Origin: Streptomyces sp. CoH27
GTDB taxonomy: Bacteria > Actinomycetota > Actinomycetes > Streptomycetales > Streptomycetaceae
Direction of reading: 5' to 3'
NCBI RefSeq assembly: GCF_020181035.1
Contig: NZ_JAIQYY010000011.1
Span: 62,001-126,000, forward strand
DNA: 64,000 nucleotides
Shown here: positions 25,095-33,270 of the stretch, piece by piece
Position numbering within the stretch: the first letter of the stretch is position 1
How the letters are laid out: each line of letters starts with the position of its first letter
Made by a program: the position numbers and the translations under genes
The notes under the pieces: generated by a model
Told to the model about the DNA's origin: nothing
Databases searched by the model: none
Seen by the model: the letters and a program-made list of their open reading frames with translations, nothing else

Positions 25095-26291
25095 TTATGC
25101 CCGCAGATCACGCCGGGCGGCGATCTTCGAGGACAGGCTGTGGATGTCGATGAAGCCCTTGGCCGCGGCCTGGTCGAAGGTGTCGCCGGTGTCGTAGGTG
25201 GCGAGGTTGAAGTCGTACAGGGACGACTGCGAGCGCCGGCCGGTGACGACCGCGCGGCCGGCGTGCAGGGTCATCCGGATGTCGCCGTTGACGTGCTGGT
25301 CGGCCTCGGCGATGAAGCCGTCCAGCGCGCGCTTGAGCGGGGAGAACCACTGGCCGTCGTAGACCAGTTCGCCCCAGCGCTGCTCCACCTGCCGCTTGTA
25401 GCGGGCGAGTTCGCGCTCGACGGTGACGTTCTCCAGCTCCTGGTGGGCGGTGATCAGGGCGATCGCGCCCGGCGCCTCGTACACCTCGCGGGACTTGATG
25501 CCGACGAGGCGGTCCTCGACCATGTCGATCCGGCCGATGCCCTGGGCGCCGGCTCGTTCGTTGAGCTGCTGGATCGCCTGCAGCACGGTGACCGGCTCGC
25601 CGTCGATCGCGACCGGCATGCCCGCCTCGAAGGTGATGATCACCTCGTCGGCCTCGCGGGGCTGCGCCGGGTCGGCGGTGTACTCGTAGATGTCCTCGAT
25701 CGGGGCGTTCCAGATGTCCTCAAGGAAGCCCGTCTCCACCGCGCGCCCGAAGACGTTCTGGTCGATGGAGTACGGGGACTTCTTGGTGGTGGCGATCGGG
25801 AGCTGCTTGGCCTCGCAGAAGGCGATCGCCTTGTCCCGGGTCATCGCGTAGTCGCGGACCGGGGCGATGCACTTCAGGTCGGGGGCGAGGGCGACGATGC
25901 CGGCCTCGAAGCGGACCTGGTCGTTGCCCTTGCCGGTGCAGCCGTGGGCGACGGTCGTGGCGCCGTGCTTGTGCGCGGCGGCGACCAGGTGCTTGACGAT
26001 CACCGGCCGGGAGAGGGCGGAGACCAGCGGGTAGCGGTCCATGTAGAGGGCGTTGGCCTTGATCGCCGGAAGGCAGTACTCGTCGGCGAACTCGTCCTTG
26101 GCGTCGGCCACTTCGGCCTCGACGGCCCCACAGGCGAGGGCACGCTTGCGGATGACGTCCAGGTCCTCGCCGCCCTGGCCGACGTCCACCGCTACGGCGA
26201 TGACCTCGGCGCCCGTCTCCTCGGCGATCCAGCCGATGGCGACGGAGGTGTCCAGACCGCCCGAATAGGCGAGTACGACGCGCTCGGTCAT
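25095..26291 (-). CDS. argG: Argininosuccinate synthase
   Basis: 398 residues. The N-terminal ATP pyrophosphatase P-loop is AYSGGLDTSVAIGW. Further signatures are GCTGKGNDQVRFE, binding citrulline/aspartate, and SPYSIDQNVFGR. It joins citrulline and aspartate with ATP. The ATG at 26291 has GAGGAGA upstream, and an ArgR-type operator lies about 25-65 bases before the start. In Streptomyces coelicolor, to my knowledge, argG is far from argH, so adjacency here is a lineage difference. Confidence 0.97.
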   Translation of the reverse strand: MTERVVLAYSGGLDTSVAIGWIAEETGAEVIAVAVDVGQGGEDLDVIRKRALACGAVEAEVADAKDEFADEYCLPAIKANALYMDRYPLVSALSRPVIVKHLVAAAHKHGATTVAHGCTGKGNDQVRFEAGIVALAPDLKCIAPVRDYAMTRDKAIAFCEAKQLPIATTKKSPYSIDQNVFGRAVETGFLEDIWNAPIEDIYEYTADPAQPREADEVIITFEAGMPVAIDGEPVTVLQAIQQLNERAGAQGIGRIDMVEDRLVGIKSREVYEAPGAIALITAHQELENVTVERELARYKRQVEQRWGELVYDGQWFSPLKRALDGFIAEADQHVNGDIRMTLHAGRAVVTGRRSQSSLYDFNLATYDTGDTFDQAAAKGFIDIHSLSSKIAARRDLRA

Positions 26292-26315
26292 GGTTTCTCC
26301 TCACACTGCAATCCC

Positions 26316-26356
26316 GATGTGCATGAGTATGCAGAGGTCTGCATGATTCGTCAATT
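26316..26356 (-). promoter_or_regulatory. argG promoter with ArgR-type operator
   Basis: On the - strand TTGACG (26349-26354), a 17-base spacer and CATACT (26326-26331) form a vegetative promoter. TGCAT-GAGT-ATGCA (26320-26333) is a perfect inverted repeat over the -10, and TGCATGATTCGTCA (26340-26353) lies over the spacer and -35. AT-rich TGCAT/ATGCA half-sites of this kind are the ARG boxes bound by ArgR with arginine. Confidence 0.75.
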
Positions 26357-26460
26357 CTCGGGAGTCTTGAACAACGGCAATCGCTTTCCCGTACTCCTCG
26401 CTGAACGCAGGCGCCGCGTCTCACCGCTGAACCCACTCCTGACCCAAGTGAGGCATCCGC

Positions 26461-27366
26461 ATGTCCAGGGCTCTTCCGAAGTACAACAAGCGTCGTGTGG
26501 CCTTCATCGGCGGCGCTGCCGCCGTGGTGCTGTCCGGCGCCGTGATCGCCAGTTCCGCCCTCGCCAACACGCCCGACAAGAGCGACGGCACGACGAACGC
26601 CCGCACACTGGCGGCGAGCCCCGGCACGATCACCTGCCCGGACGTCGCCTCCAAGCTGCCGGCCGTACCGGCGTCCGCGCAGGCCGAGGTCACCCGCAAC
26701 CTCACCCTGCTCCAGACCCAGATCCAGGAAGCCAACACCCGCCTGCAGAACACCGTCGGCCAGGGCGGACCCAACTTCGTCAACAACGCCATCCTCGGCC
26801 CCCTCAAGGACAAGCGGATCTCCACCATCGACCGCATCGCCATCGCCATCGGCCGCAAGGGCACCAAGCCCACCGGCCTCGACTCCCTGGCCGCCTGCAC
26901 CCTGAACGCGAGCGGCACGAAGGCCGGGGGCACGAACGCGGGAGGCGCGAACGCCGGGGGAGCGAACGCGGGCAACGCCAACGCGGGCGGCGCGAAGGCC
27001 GGTGGCGGCACCGCGTCGAACGGCACGGCGGGACAGCAGTCGGGCGGGGCGGCGGCGAGCGGGAACACCGGGGTCGGGACGATCAGCTGCCCGGACGTCG
27101 CCTCCAAGCTCCCGGCCGTACCGGCGTCCGCGCAGGCCGAGGTCACCCGCAACCTCACCCTGCTCCAGACCCAGATCCAGGAAGCCAACACCCGCCTGCA
27201 GAACACCGTCGGCCAGGGCGGACCCAACTTCGTCAACAACGCCATCCTCGGCCCCCTCAAGGACAAGCGGATCTCCACCATCGACCGCATCGCCATCGCC
27301 ATCGGCCGCAAGGGCACCAAGCCCACCGGCCTCGACTCCCTGGCCGCCTGCACCCTCACGAAGTGA
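26461..27366 (+). CDS. Secreted protein of two almost identical modules, function unknown
   Basis: 301 residues. A signal peptide (KYNKRRVAFIGGAAAVVLSG, cleavage likely after SSALA) is followed by two 90-residue modules at about residues 59-148 and 210-299. Each runs from CPDVASKLPAVPAS through NLTLLQTQIQEANTRLQ and FVNNAILGPLKDKR to SLAACTL. Each module has one Cys near each end, which could form a disulfide. The linker is Gly/Ala/Asn-rich (NAGGANAGGANAGN). No enzyme motif is seen; helices with Asn/Gln heptads suggest a structural or binding role. GAGG lies 8 bases before the ATG. The gene is divergent from argG. Confidence 0.85.
   Translation: MSRALPKYNKRRVAFIGGAAAVVLSGAVIASSALANTPDKSDGTTNARTLAASPGTITCPDVASKLPAVPASAQAEVTRNLTLLQTQIQEANTRLQNTVGQGGPNFVNNAILGPLKDKRISTIDRIAIAIGRKGTKPTGLDSLAACTLNASGTKAGGTNAGGANAGGANAGNANAGGAKAGGGTASNGTAGQQSGGAAASGNTGVGTISCPDVASKLPAVPASAQAEVTRNLTLLQTQIQEANTRLQNTVGQGGPNFVNNAILGPLKDKRISTIDRIAIAIGRKGTKPTGLDSLAACTLTK
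26635..26903 (+). repeat. Direct repeat within the secreted protein gene, copy 1
   Basis: 269 bases that recur at 27088-27356, 453 bases further on. I see one difference (AAGCTG against AAGCTC, silent). Confidence 0.95.
27088..27356 (+). repeat. Direct repeat within the secreted protein gene, copy 2
   Basis: Second copy of the 269-base repeat. Near-identity including silent positions points to recent duplication or gene conversion. Confidence 0.95.
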
Positions 27367-27381
27367 GGTAGCAGGCAGCTC

Positions 27382-27415
27382 GGGCCGCCCCGACGAGCGC
27401 CGGCCGGGGCGGCCC
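27382..27415 (+). terminator. Terminator of the two-module secreted protein gene
   Basis: An 11-base-pair GC-rich stem (27382-27392 with 27405-27415) and a 12-base loop, 15 bases after the stop codon. No U-tract, as is usual in Streptomyces. Confidence 0.65.
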
Positions 27416-27448
27416 CGGTGTCCGTCCGCCGGACTCCCGACAATTCCT

Positions 27449-27477
27449 TAGACAAGCGAAGGAGTTACGTCGATAAT
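27449..27477 (+). promoter_or_regulatory. Vegetative promoter, probably leaderless
   Basis: TAGACA (27449-27454), a 17-base spacer and GATAAT (27472-27477) lie 8 bases before the ATG of the next gene. A ribosome-site-like GGAG is present but about 20 bases from the ATG, too far, so a leaderless message is likely. Confidence 0.6.
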
Positions 27478-27485
27478 CGATTGAC

Positions 27486-28073
27486 ATGGGAAAGACGTAT
27501 GAACGCATCGACGGCAGACTCCGCACGTTCATCGAGGAGCAGCCCCTGTTCTTCACCGCGACCGCCCCGCTCTCCGGCGACGGCACGGTCAACCTCTCCC
27601 CCAAGGGTCTGAAGGGTTCCTTCGCCGTCCTCGACGAACTGACCGTGGCCTACCTGGACTTCGCCGGGTCCAACGCCGAGACCATCGCGCATCTGCGGGA
27701 GAACGGGCGGATCACCCTGATGTGGTGCGCCTTCCAGGGCCCGCCGAACATCGTGCGGGTCCACGGCCGGGGCGAGCCGGTCTTCCGTGACGACCCGCGC
27801 TTCAAGGAGCTGCTCGCGCACTTCCCGGGCATCGACCCGACCCCGCACGGACTGCGCTCGATCATCGTCGTCCACGCGGAGCTGGTCCGGGACACCTGCG
27901 GGTACGCCGTCCCCTTCATGGCCTACGAGGACGACCGTGACCTGCACGCCAAGCGCTTCGCCCGCGAGGACGACGCCTCGCTGAGCACGTACTTCGAGAA
28001 GAAGGAGCACGTGGCGACGAGCCTGGACGGACTACCCGGGCTGCCGTTGCCGCTGCCCCCGTCTACCGTCTGA
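27486..28073 (+). CDS. Pyridoxamine 5'-phosphate oxidase-fold protein
   Basis: 195 residues. The N-terminal strands FIEEQPLFFTATAPLSGDGTVNLSPKG match the split-barrel flavin-binding fold of the PNPOx-like group, with TVAYLDFAGSNAETIAHLRENGRITLMW typical of the family. Members bind FMN, F420 or heme and reduce small molecules; I cannot say which. It has a short C-terminal Pro/Leu tail. The next gene starts 4 bases after its stop, so the two may be co-transcribed. Confidence 0.85.
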   Translation: MGKTYERIDGRLRTFIEEQPLFFTATAPLSGDGTVNLSPKGLKGSFAVLDELTVAYLDFAGSNAETIAHLRENGRITLMWCAFQGPPNIVRVHGRGEPVFRDDPRFKELLAHFPGIDPTPHGLRSIIVVHAELVRDTCGYAVPFMAYEDDRDLHAKRFAREDDASLSTYFEKKEHVATSLDGLPGLPLPLPPSTV

Positions 28074-28076
28074 GGC

Positions 28077-28781
28077 ATGCGCCCCGGTGTCGCCCTCGCC
28101 CTCGTCTCCGCGTCCTCGCTCACCCTGCTCGGCTCCGCGCCGGGCCCCGGGGCCGTACCGCTGCCCGCGCGGATGGCGGACACGGGCGGCGGCCGCCAGC
28201 TGATCACCGCTCAGGCGCCCCGCCCGGACTCGACGTCGGGGACGGTCACCTGGTGGGACCTGCGGGACGGACAGTGGGTGCAGGCGGGTTCGGCACGGGC
28301 GCGGTTCGGGGCGAACGGCCTGGTGGAGGGGGCCACACGCACGCAGGGGACGAACACGACACCGACCGGTCTCTACGGCCTTCCCTTCGGCTTCGGGATC
28401 AAGCCGGCGCCGGGCGGGACACGCGTCGCGTACCGGGCGGTGAAGGACGGTTCCTGGTGGTGCCAGGACAACGACTCCACGTCGTACAACCGGTGGGTCG
28501 AGCCCTTGCCGGGCGACTGCCGGGCGTCCGAGTCCGAGCACCTGGCCTCTTACGCGGACCAGTATGCGTACGGGCTGGTCATCGGGTTCAACTACGAGCA
28601 GCCTGTGCGCGGGCGCGGCGCCGGCATCTTTCTGCACGTCAACGGGCGTGCGGCTACGGCTGGTTGTGTGTCGGTTCCGGAGGAGGCCATGGTGCGGATT
28701 CTTCGGTGGGCCGAGCCCGAGAAGGCTCCGCATGTCGCCATTGGGACCGCTGACGGAGTTACAGCGCTTTCCCGGTACTGA
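28077..28781 (+). CDS. Secreted L,D-transpeptidase-like (YkuD) protein
   Basis: 234 residues with an N-terminal signal peptide (VALALVSASSLTLLGSAPG). The C-terminal part has GIFLHVNGRAATAGCVSVPEEAM, matching the HxxG...SxGC motif of YkuD-type L,D-transpeptidases (His and catalytic Cys in TAGCVSV). Such enzymes cross-link or modify peptidoglycan, or transfer residues outside the cell. The N-terminal region of about 140 residues is variable. The ATG at 28077 lies within 4 bases of the previous stop, with GAGG overlapping that stop. Confidence 0.85.
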   Translation: MRPGVALALVSASSLTLLGSAPGPGAVPLPARMADTGGGRQLITAQAPRPDSTSGTVTWWDLRDGQWVQAGSARARFGANGLVEGATRTQGTNTTPTGLYGLPFGFGIKPAPGGTRVAYRAVKDGSWWCQDNDSTSYNRWVEPLPGDCRASESEHLASYADQYAYGLVIGFNYEQPVRGRGAGIFLHVNGRAATAGCVSVPEEAMVRILRWAEPEKAPHVAIGTADGVTALSRY

Positions 28782-28797
28782 GCTGCTGTGCGCCCAG

Positions 28798-28834
28798 GCG
28801 GCGGATCCGCATATCGATACAGCCTCGCGCCCCT
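28798..28834. repeat. Intergenic repeat, copy 2
   Basis: 37 bases matching the element at 20384-20421 except for one missing base and a few substitutions. Its end touches the stop codon of the histidine kinase gene. Confidence 0.55.
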
Positions 28835-30315
28835 CAGCTCGGCAGACTGACCCGGAACGTCGTAGACCCCGGCCGGCTCTCCAGCCCCACACTTCCCCCG
28901 TGCGCCTCGACCACCGCCGCCACGATCGACAGCCCCAGTCCCGCTCCACCGCCGGAGGCATCCGCGCGGCGGCGGTGGTCGGCCCTGGTGAAGCGTTCGA
29001 AGACGCCCGGCTGGACCTCCTCGGGGACGCCGGGGCCGTCGTCGTGGACCGAGAGGACGGCCGAGTCCGGGGCGGTTTCCAGGGTCACCGTCACCTTGGT
29101 GCCAACAGGTGTGTGCAAACGCGCGTTGGCCAACAGGTTGGCCAGCACCTGATGGAGGCGATGGGCGTCGCCGGGGACCGTGACCGGGTCCTCGGGGAGG
29201 TCCATGGACCAACGGTGGTCCGGGCCGGCGGCCCGCGCGTCCGTGACCGTGTCCAGGACCAGATGCGTGAGGTCCACGGGCTGCCGCTCCAGCGGGCGGC
29301 CCGCGTCCAGGCGGGCCAGCAGGAGCAGGTCGTCCACCATCTCGCCCATACGGGAGGACTCGGCCTTGATGCGCTCCAGGGCGCGGGTGACCTCGGGCGG
29401 CACCGGGCCGGGGTGCAGGAGGGCCAGTTCGGCGTGGCCGCGGACCGAGGCGACCGGGGTGCGCAGCTCATGGCTGGCGTCGGCGGCGAAGCGGCGCAGC
29501 CGCTCCTCGCCGGCGTGCCGCTTGGTCAGGGCGTCCTCGACGTGCCGGAGCATGCGGTTGAACGCCGCCGCCACTTGGCCGACCTCGCTGCGCGGGTCAC
29601 TGGCCGGGGCGCGCGGCGGCAGCGCCACCTCGCCGCTGGCCAGGGGCAGCTCGCTGACCCGGGTGGCGGTCGCGGCGACCCGGCTCAGCGGGCGCAGCGA
29701 CCAGCGGACCCACAATGCGCCGGCCACGCCGGCGGCGGTCAGGGCCAGGCCGAAGACGACCACCGCGACCAGTTCGAGCCGTTTCACGGCGGCCCGTACC
29801 GGCTCCGTGGGCAGGCCGGTCACCAGCACGTCGCCGTCCTTGCCGCGCCACGCCATCAGGCGGTAGTCGTGCAGGTGGTGCGACAGGCACATGGTGTGGC
29901 CCCGGCCGTCCACCGGCAGCCTGGCCAGGGTCGCCCGGTCGGCGGCGCTCAGGGTGACGTCGAGGCCCTGCCGGTCGCTGGCGGGCACCACCGCCACACT
30001 GGTGACCTTGCCGTTCAGCAGGCGGGCGCCGAACGTTCCGGCGGCCTGGCGGCGGGTGTCGCCGTGCTCGTCGCCGTCCCGGTCGGAGGGCTTGTACGTG
30101 CCGTGCTCCAGGCTCTGCGGGAAGGCCGGCCCGGCCTGCTGCAACTGCTGGTCGAGCCGACTGGTAAGGAAGCCGTTCAGCTCGACGACGGCAGCCACGC
30201 CGACCGCGGCGCAGCTGATCGCGAGGAGCACGACGAGTCCGGCGATGAGCCGGGCACGCAGGGTGCGGGGCCGGGGCACCCGGGTCAGGCGGGCGCGCGG
30301 GCCGAAGCGGCTCAC
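28834..30315 (-). CDS. Sensor histidine kinase of a two-component system
   Basis: 493 residues. A first helix (about 21-46), an external sensor region (about 47-180), a second helix (about 181-204), a HAMP linker, then the phosphoacceptor H box SHELRTPVASVRGH (His282). The ATPase core carries the N box VLANLLANARLHT, G1 DDGPGVP and G2 GAGLGLSIV. It phosphorylates the response regulator encoded just upstream. The external domain has the sequence CLSHHLHDYRLM with several His residues, a possible metal or redox sensing site (inference). The GTG start overlaps the regulator's stop by 4 bases. Confidence 0.93.
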   Translation of the reverse strand: MSRFGPRARLTRVPRPRTLRARLIAGLVVLLAISCAAVGVAAVVELNGFLTSRLDQQLQQAGPAFPQSLEHGTYKPSDRDGDEHGDTRRQAAGTFGARLLNGKVTSVAVVPASDRQGLDVTLSAADRATLARLPVDGRGHTMCLSHHLHDYRLMAWRGKDGDVLVTGLPTEPVRAAVKRLELVAVVVFGLALTAAGVAGALWVRWSLRPLSRVAATATRVSELPLASGEVALPPRAPASDPRSEVGQVAAAFNRMLRHVEDALTKRHAGEERLRRFAADASHELRTPVASVRGHAELALLHPGPVPPEVTRALERIKAESSRMGEMVDDLLLLARLDAGRPLERQPVDLTHLVLDTVTDARAAGPDHRWSMDLPEDPVTVPGDAHRLHQVLANLLANARLHTPVGTKVTVTLETAPDSAVLSVHDDGPGVPEEVQPGVFERFTRADHRRRADASGGGAGLGLSIVAAVVEAHGGSVGLESRPGSTTFRVSLPS

Positions 30316-31052
30316 TTGGTCACCGGTTTCAGCACGTAGCCCGCCCCGCGCACCGTGTGGATCATGGGTTCGCGGCCCGCGTCGACCTTCTTGCGCAGGT
30401 AGGAGATGTAGAGCTCGACCACATGGGCCCGGCCACCGAAGTCGTAGGACCAGACCCGGTCGAGGATCTGCGCCTTGCTGAGCACGCGGCGCGGATTGCG
30501 CATGAGGAAGCGAAGGAGTTCGAACTCGGTCGGCGACAGCTCGACCAGCTCGCCCGCCCGGGTCACCTCGCGGGCCTCCTCGTCCATCACCAGATCACCG
30601 ACGACCAGCCGCGGCCCGTCCTCCAGCTGGCGGGCCATGCCCGCGCGGCGCAGCAGGCCGCGCAGCCGGGCGACGACCTCCTCCAGGCTGAAGGGCTTGG
30701 TGACGTAGTCGTCACCGCCCGCGGTGATGCCGGCGATCCGGTCCTCCACGGCGTCCCGTGCCGTGAGGAAGAGCACACAGACGTCGGGCTTCACCGCGTG
30801 CAGCCGGCGCAGCACGTCGAAGCCGTCGGTGTCGGGGAGCATCACATCGAGCACGACAGCGTCCGGCAGCAGCTCGCGCGCGGTGCTGAGGGCCGAGGCG
30901 CCGTCGCCGGCCGCACGCACCTCCCAGCCCTCGTAGCGCAGGGCGCCGGTGAGCACCTCCGCGAGGTCGGGGTCGTCGTCGACGACGAGGACGCGCAGCG
31001 AGGTGCCGTCGGGGCGGGTGAGGGCCGGGCGGCCGGAGCGGGTGGTGTTCAT
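30312..31052 (-). CDS. OmpR/PhoB-family response regulator
   Basis: 246 residues. The receiver domain has the acidic pocket VVDDDPD, the phosphoacceptor Asp in VVLDVMLPD (Asp69), Thr in LFLTARD and Lys in YVTKPFS. The C-terminal winged helix (ELSPTEFELLRFLMRNP, VVELYISYLRKKVD, TVRGAGYVLKP) binds direct repeats. It pairs with the adjacent kinase. Divergent transcription from the ferric-reductase operon, with 11-base-spaced repeats in between, suggests that it controls that operon. The start is uncertain: the ATG at 31052 has only GGTAAG upstream; a GTG at 31070 is an alternative. Confidence 0.93.
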   Translation of the reverse strand: MNTTRSGRPALTRPDGTSLRVLVVDDDPDLAEVLTGALRYEGWEVRAAGDGASALSTARELLPDAVVLDVMLPDTDGFDVLRRLHAVKPDVCVLFLTARDAVEDRIAGITAGGDDYVTKPFSLEEVVARLRGLLRRAGMARQLEDGPRLVVGDLVMDEEAREVTRAGELVELSPTEFELLRFLMRNPRRVLSKAQILDRVWSYDFGGRAHVVELYISYLRKKVDAGREPMIHTVRGAGYVLKPVTK

Positions 31053-31102
31053 CGCGCTTACCAGCATCACCCCTGTCTGCGGGTGCGCGGTGCCGTCCGC
31101 CC

Positions 31103-31119
31103 TCTGAGTTTTCTGTGAG
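31103..31119. promoter_or_regulatory. Possible response-regulator site, TCTGAG/TGTGAG repeat
   Basis: TCTGAG (31103) and TGTGAG (31114) are 11 bases apart, the helical spacing used by OmpR-type regulators, in front of the regulator gene itself. Confidence 0.4.
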
Positions 31120-31245
31120 TGCGCTCACCGTTCGCCGTCCCTCCCCTCCCTTCTGCTCCCTTCTGCTCCCTCGCGCACCCGTCCCGCTGAACACCGGATG
31201 AGAAACCCCTCTGAGTCCGCTGTGGAAACCCCTGGTCAGGGGCTT

Positions 31246-31264
31246 GCTCAGAGGTGGCTCAGAG
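31246..31264. promoter_or_regulatory. Possible response-regulator site, GCTCAGAG direct repeat
   Basis: GCTCAGAG occurs at 31246 and again at 31257, exactly 11 bases apart, about 50 bases before the first ferric-reductase-like gene. CTCAGAG is the complement of CTCTGAG (31102-31108), so related half-sites face both divergent operons. AAACCCCT also repeats at 31203 and 31226. Confidence 0.45.
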
Positions 31265-31314
31265 ATTCGCCCGGCACAGTTGCCCGGCATGACGGACGAA
31301 AGGGTGTTGATTCC

Positions 31315-32667
31315 ATGACCACGGTCGAGACACGGCGGACGGCCGCGCCGGGGCCCGTGACCGCCCGGCGCTCCCCGGCGGGGCCCGTGCTGGCCGCGGT
31401 GTGGGCCGGGGCGGCGGGCGCGGTGGCCCTGTGGTGGGCCGACACCGGTTCCGTGGTCGGCACGGCCGGCTGGCTGACCGGCGCCGGGCGGATCGCCGGG
31501 CTGCTGTGCGGGTACGCCTGTGCGGTGCTGGTCGGCCTGATGGCGCGGGTGCCACTGCTGGAGAACCGGGTCGGCTCGGACCGGGTGGCCCGCTGGCACG
31601 CGATGGCCGGCCGGTACACGATCTGCCTGCTCGTGGCGCACATCGTGCTGATCCTCACCGGGTACGCCGCCCAGGACCACGCCTCGCTCTGGCACGAGAC
31701 GGTCACCGTCGTCCTGGACTACCCGGACATGCTCAAGACGACCGCCGGCACGGTGATCCTGTTCGCGGTCGGCATCACCTCGGCGCGGGCCGTGCGCCGC
31801 CGGACGAGCCACGAGTTCTGGTACTACGTCCATCTGCTCACGTACGCGGCCGTCTTCCTGGCCTTCTTCCATCAGCTGTCCCTGGGGAACGAGTTCAACG
31901 GCAAGCCGGTCGCGACCGCGGTCTGGTACGCGCTGTACCTGGGCGTCGCGGCTCTGGTGCTGTGGTTCCGGATCCTCGCTCCGGTCCGGCTCAACCGGCG
32001 CCATCAACTGCGGGTGGACTCGGTCCACTTGGAGGCACCGGGTGTGTACTCGGTCGTCGTACGCGGGCGGCGGCTGGACGAACTCGGCGCGAGGCCGGGG
32101 CAGTTCCTCCGCTGGCGGTTCCTCGGCGCGGGCATGAGCTGGACGTCGACGCCGTACTCCCTGTCGGCGCCGCCGCGCCCGGACCTGCTGCGCATCACGG
32201 TCAAGGCGCTCGGCGACCACAGCGCGGCCGTCGCCCTGCTGCGGCCCGGCACCCGGGTGTGGGCGGAGGGGCCGTACGGCTCCCTGACCGCCGACCGGGC
32301 CACCAGCCACCACTCGCTGCTGATCGCGGCCGGAGTCGGGGTGACCCCGCTGCGGGCGCTGTTCGAGACGCTGCCCGGCGAGGTCACCCTGCTGTACCGG
32401 GCGCGCGGCACGGAGGACCTGGCGCTCGGCGGTGAGCTGGAGGCGATCGCGCAGTGGCGCGGCGGGCGGGTGCTGTACGCGCTGAACGGGCCGGGCGGGG
32501 AGCGCCCCGACATCTCGGCCGCGTCGCTGCGCGCGACCTTCCCCGGCCTGGCCGGCCATGACGTCTACATCTGCGGGCCGCACGGCTTCGCGCAGGACGT
32601 CTACGAGGCGCTGCGGGCGGCCGGGGTGCCGGACCGCCGTATCCACCACGAGTCGTTCGAGCTGTGA
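31315..32667 (+). CDS. Ferric-reductase-like transmembrane flavohemoprotein, copy 1
   Basis: 450 residues. About six membrane helices (residues 25-240) hold two His pairs, His95/His109 and His173/His186, spaced 14 and 13 as in bis-heme ferric reductases and NADPH oxidases. The cytoplasmic C-terminal half has an FAD-binding barrel (PYSLSAPPRPDLLRITVKALG) and an NAD(P) domain (GVGVTPLRALFETLPG, CGPHGFAQDVYEAL). It should pass electrons from NAD(P)H through FAD and two hemes to an acceptor outside. The partner is probably the FMN-binding protein encoded next. The ATG at 31315 was chosen by homology to copy 2; AAAGGG lies about 11 bases upstream. Confidence 0.9.
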   Translation: MTTVETRRTAAPGPVTARRSPAGPVLAAVWAGAAGAVALWWADTGSVVGTAGWLTGAGRIAGLLCGYACAVLVGLMARVPLLENRVGSDRVARWHAMAGRYTICLLVAHIVLILTGYAAQDHASLWHETVTVVLDYPDMLKTTAGTVILFAVGITSARAVRRRTSHEFWYYVHLLTYAAVFLAFFHQLSLGNEFNGKPVATAVWYALYLGVAALVLWFRILAPVRLNRRHQLRVDSVHLEAPGVYSVVVRGRRLDELGARPGQFLRWRFLGAGMSWTSTPYSLSAPPRPDLLRITVKALGDHSAAVALLRPGTRVWAEGPYGSLTADRATSHHSLLIAAGVGVTPLRALFETLPGEVTLLYRARGTEDLALGGELEAIAQWRGGRVLYALNGPGGERPDISAASLRATFPGLAGHDVYICGPHGFAQDVYEALRAAGVPDRRIHHESFEL

Positions 32668-32677
32668 GGCAGGACCT

Positions 32678-33190
32678 GTGCACGCGTTGAAGAAGAACCG
32701 TCCGCTCCGCCGCATCATGCTGGCCAGTGCCGCCACCGTCACCGGGATCGTGCTGCTGCTGTCGCTGAAGCCGCACACGAGCCCCACGCTGGTCACGGCG
32801 AACGCCAACTCCCCTGCGGTGTCCAGCAGTTCGTCCCCGTCGAGTGGAGCGAGTCCGTCGACCGGATCCGGCGGATCCACCGGGTCGGGCGGCTCCACCG
32901 GCTCCACCACCGTCACCAGGACCGTCACCGGCGACACCGTGCAGACCCGCTGGGGTCCGGTCCAGGTGCGGGTGACGATCCAGGGCGGGAAGATCACGGA
33001 CGTGACGGCCCTGCAGTACCCGCAGGACAATCCGCGCGACCAGGAGATCAACAGCTACGCGCTCCCCCAGCTGCGGCGCGAGGCGCTTGCGGCGCAGAGC
33101 GCACAGATCGACATGGTCTCGGGCGCCTCGTACACCAGCACCGGCTACAAGCAGTCCCTGCAGTCCGCGCTGGACTCGGCGGGCCGCTGA
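32678..33190 (+). CDS. Membrane-anchored FMN-binding protein, single domain
   Basis: 170 residues. A basic N-terminus and one hydrophobic helix (about 12-30) anchor it outside the membrane, followed by a Ser/Thr/Gly-rich linker (about 45-80) and one FMN-binding domain. In this domain ApbE attaches FMN to the last residue of an SGA(T/S) motif. Here it reads DMVSGASYTS, so the acceptor would be Ser151 rather than the usual Thr. It is expected to take electrons from the membrane heme protein. GTG start with AGGACCT upstream; 10 bases separate it from the previous gene. Confidence 0.88.
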   Translation: MHALKKNRPLRRIMLASAATVTGIVLLLSLKPHTSPTLVTANANSPAVSSSSSPSSGASPSTGSGGSTGSGGSTGSTTVTRTVTGDTVQTRWGPVQVRVTIQGGKITDVTALQYPQDNPRDQEINSYALPQLRREALAAQSAQIDMVSGASYTSTGYKQSLQSALDSAGR

Positions 33191-33270
33191 ACACCGGGCT
33201 GAACACCGGGCGCGTGCGGCACGTATCTGTGGGCCAAGGGCCGAGTCCCCCGAGTCCCCACGGAGGAACC

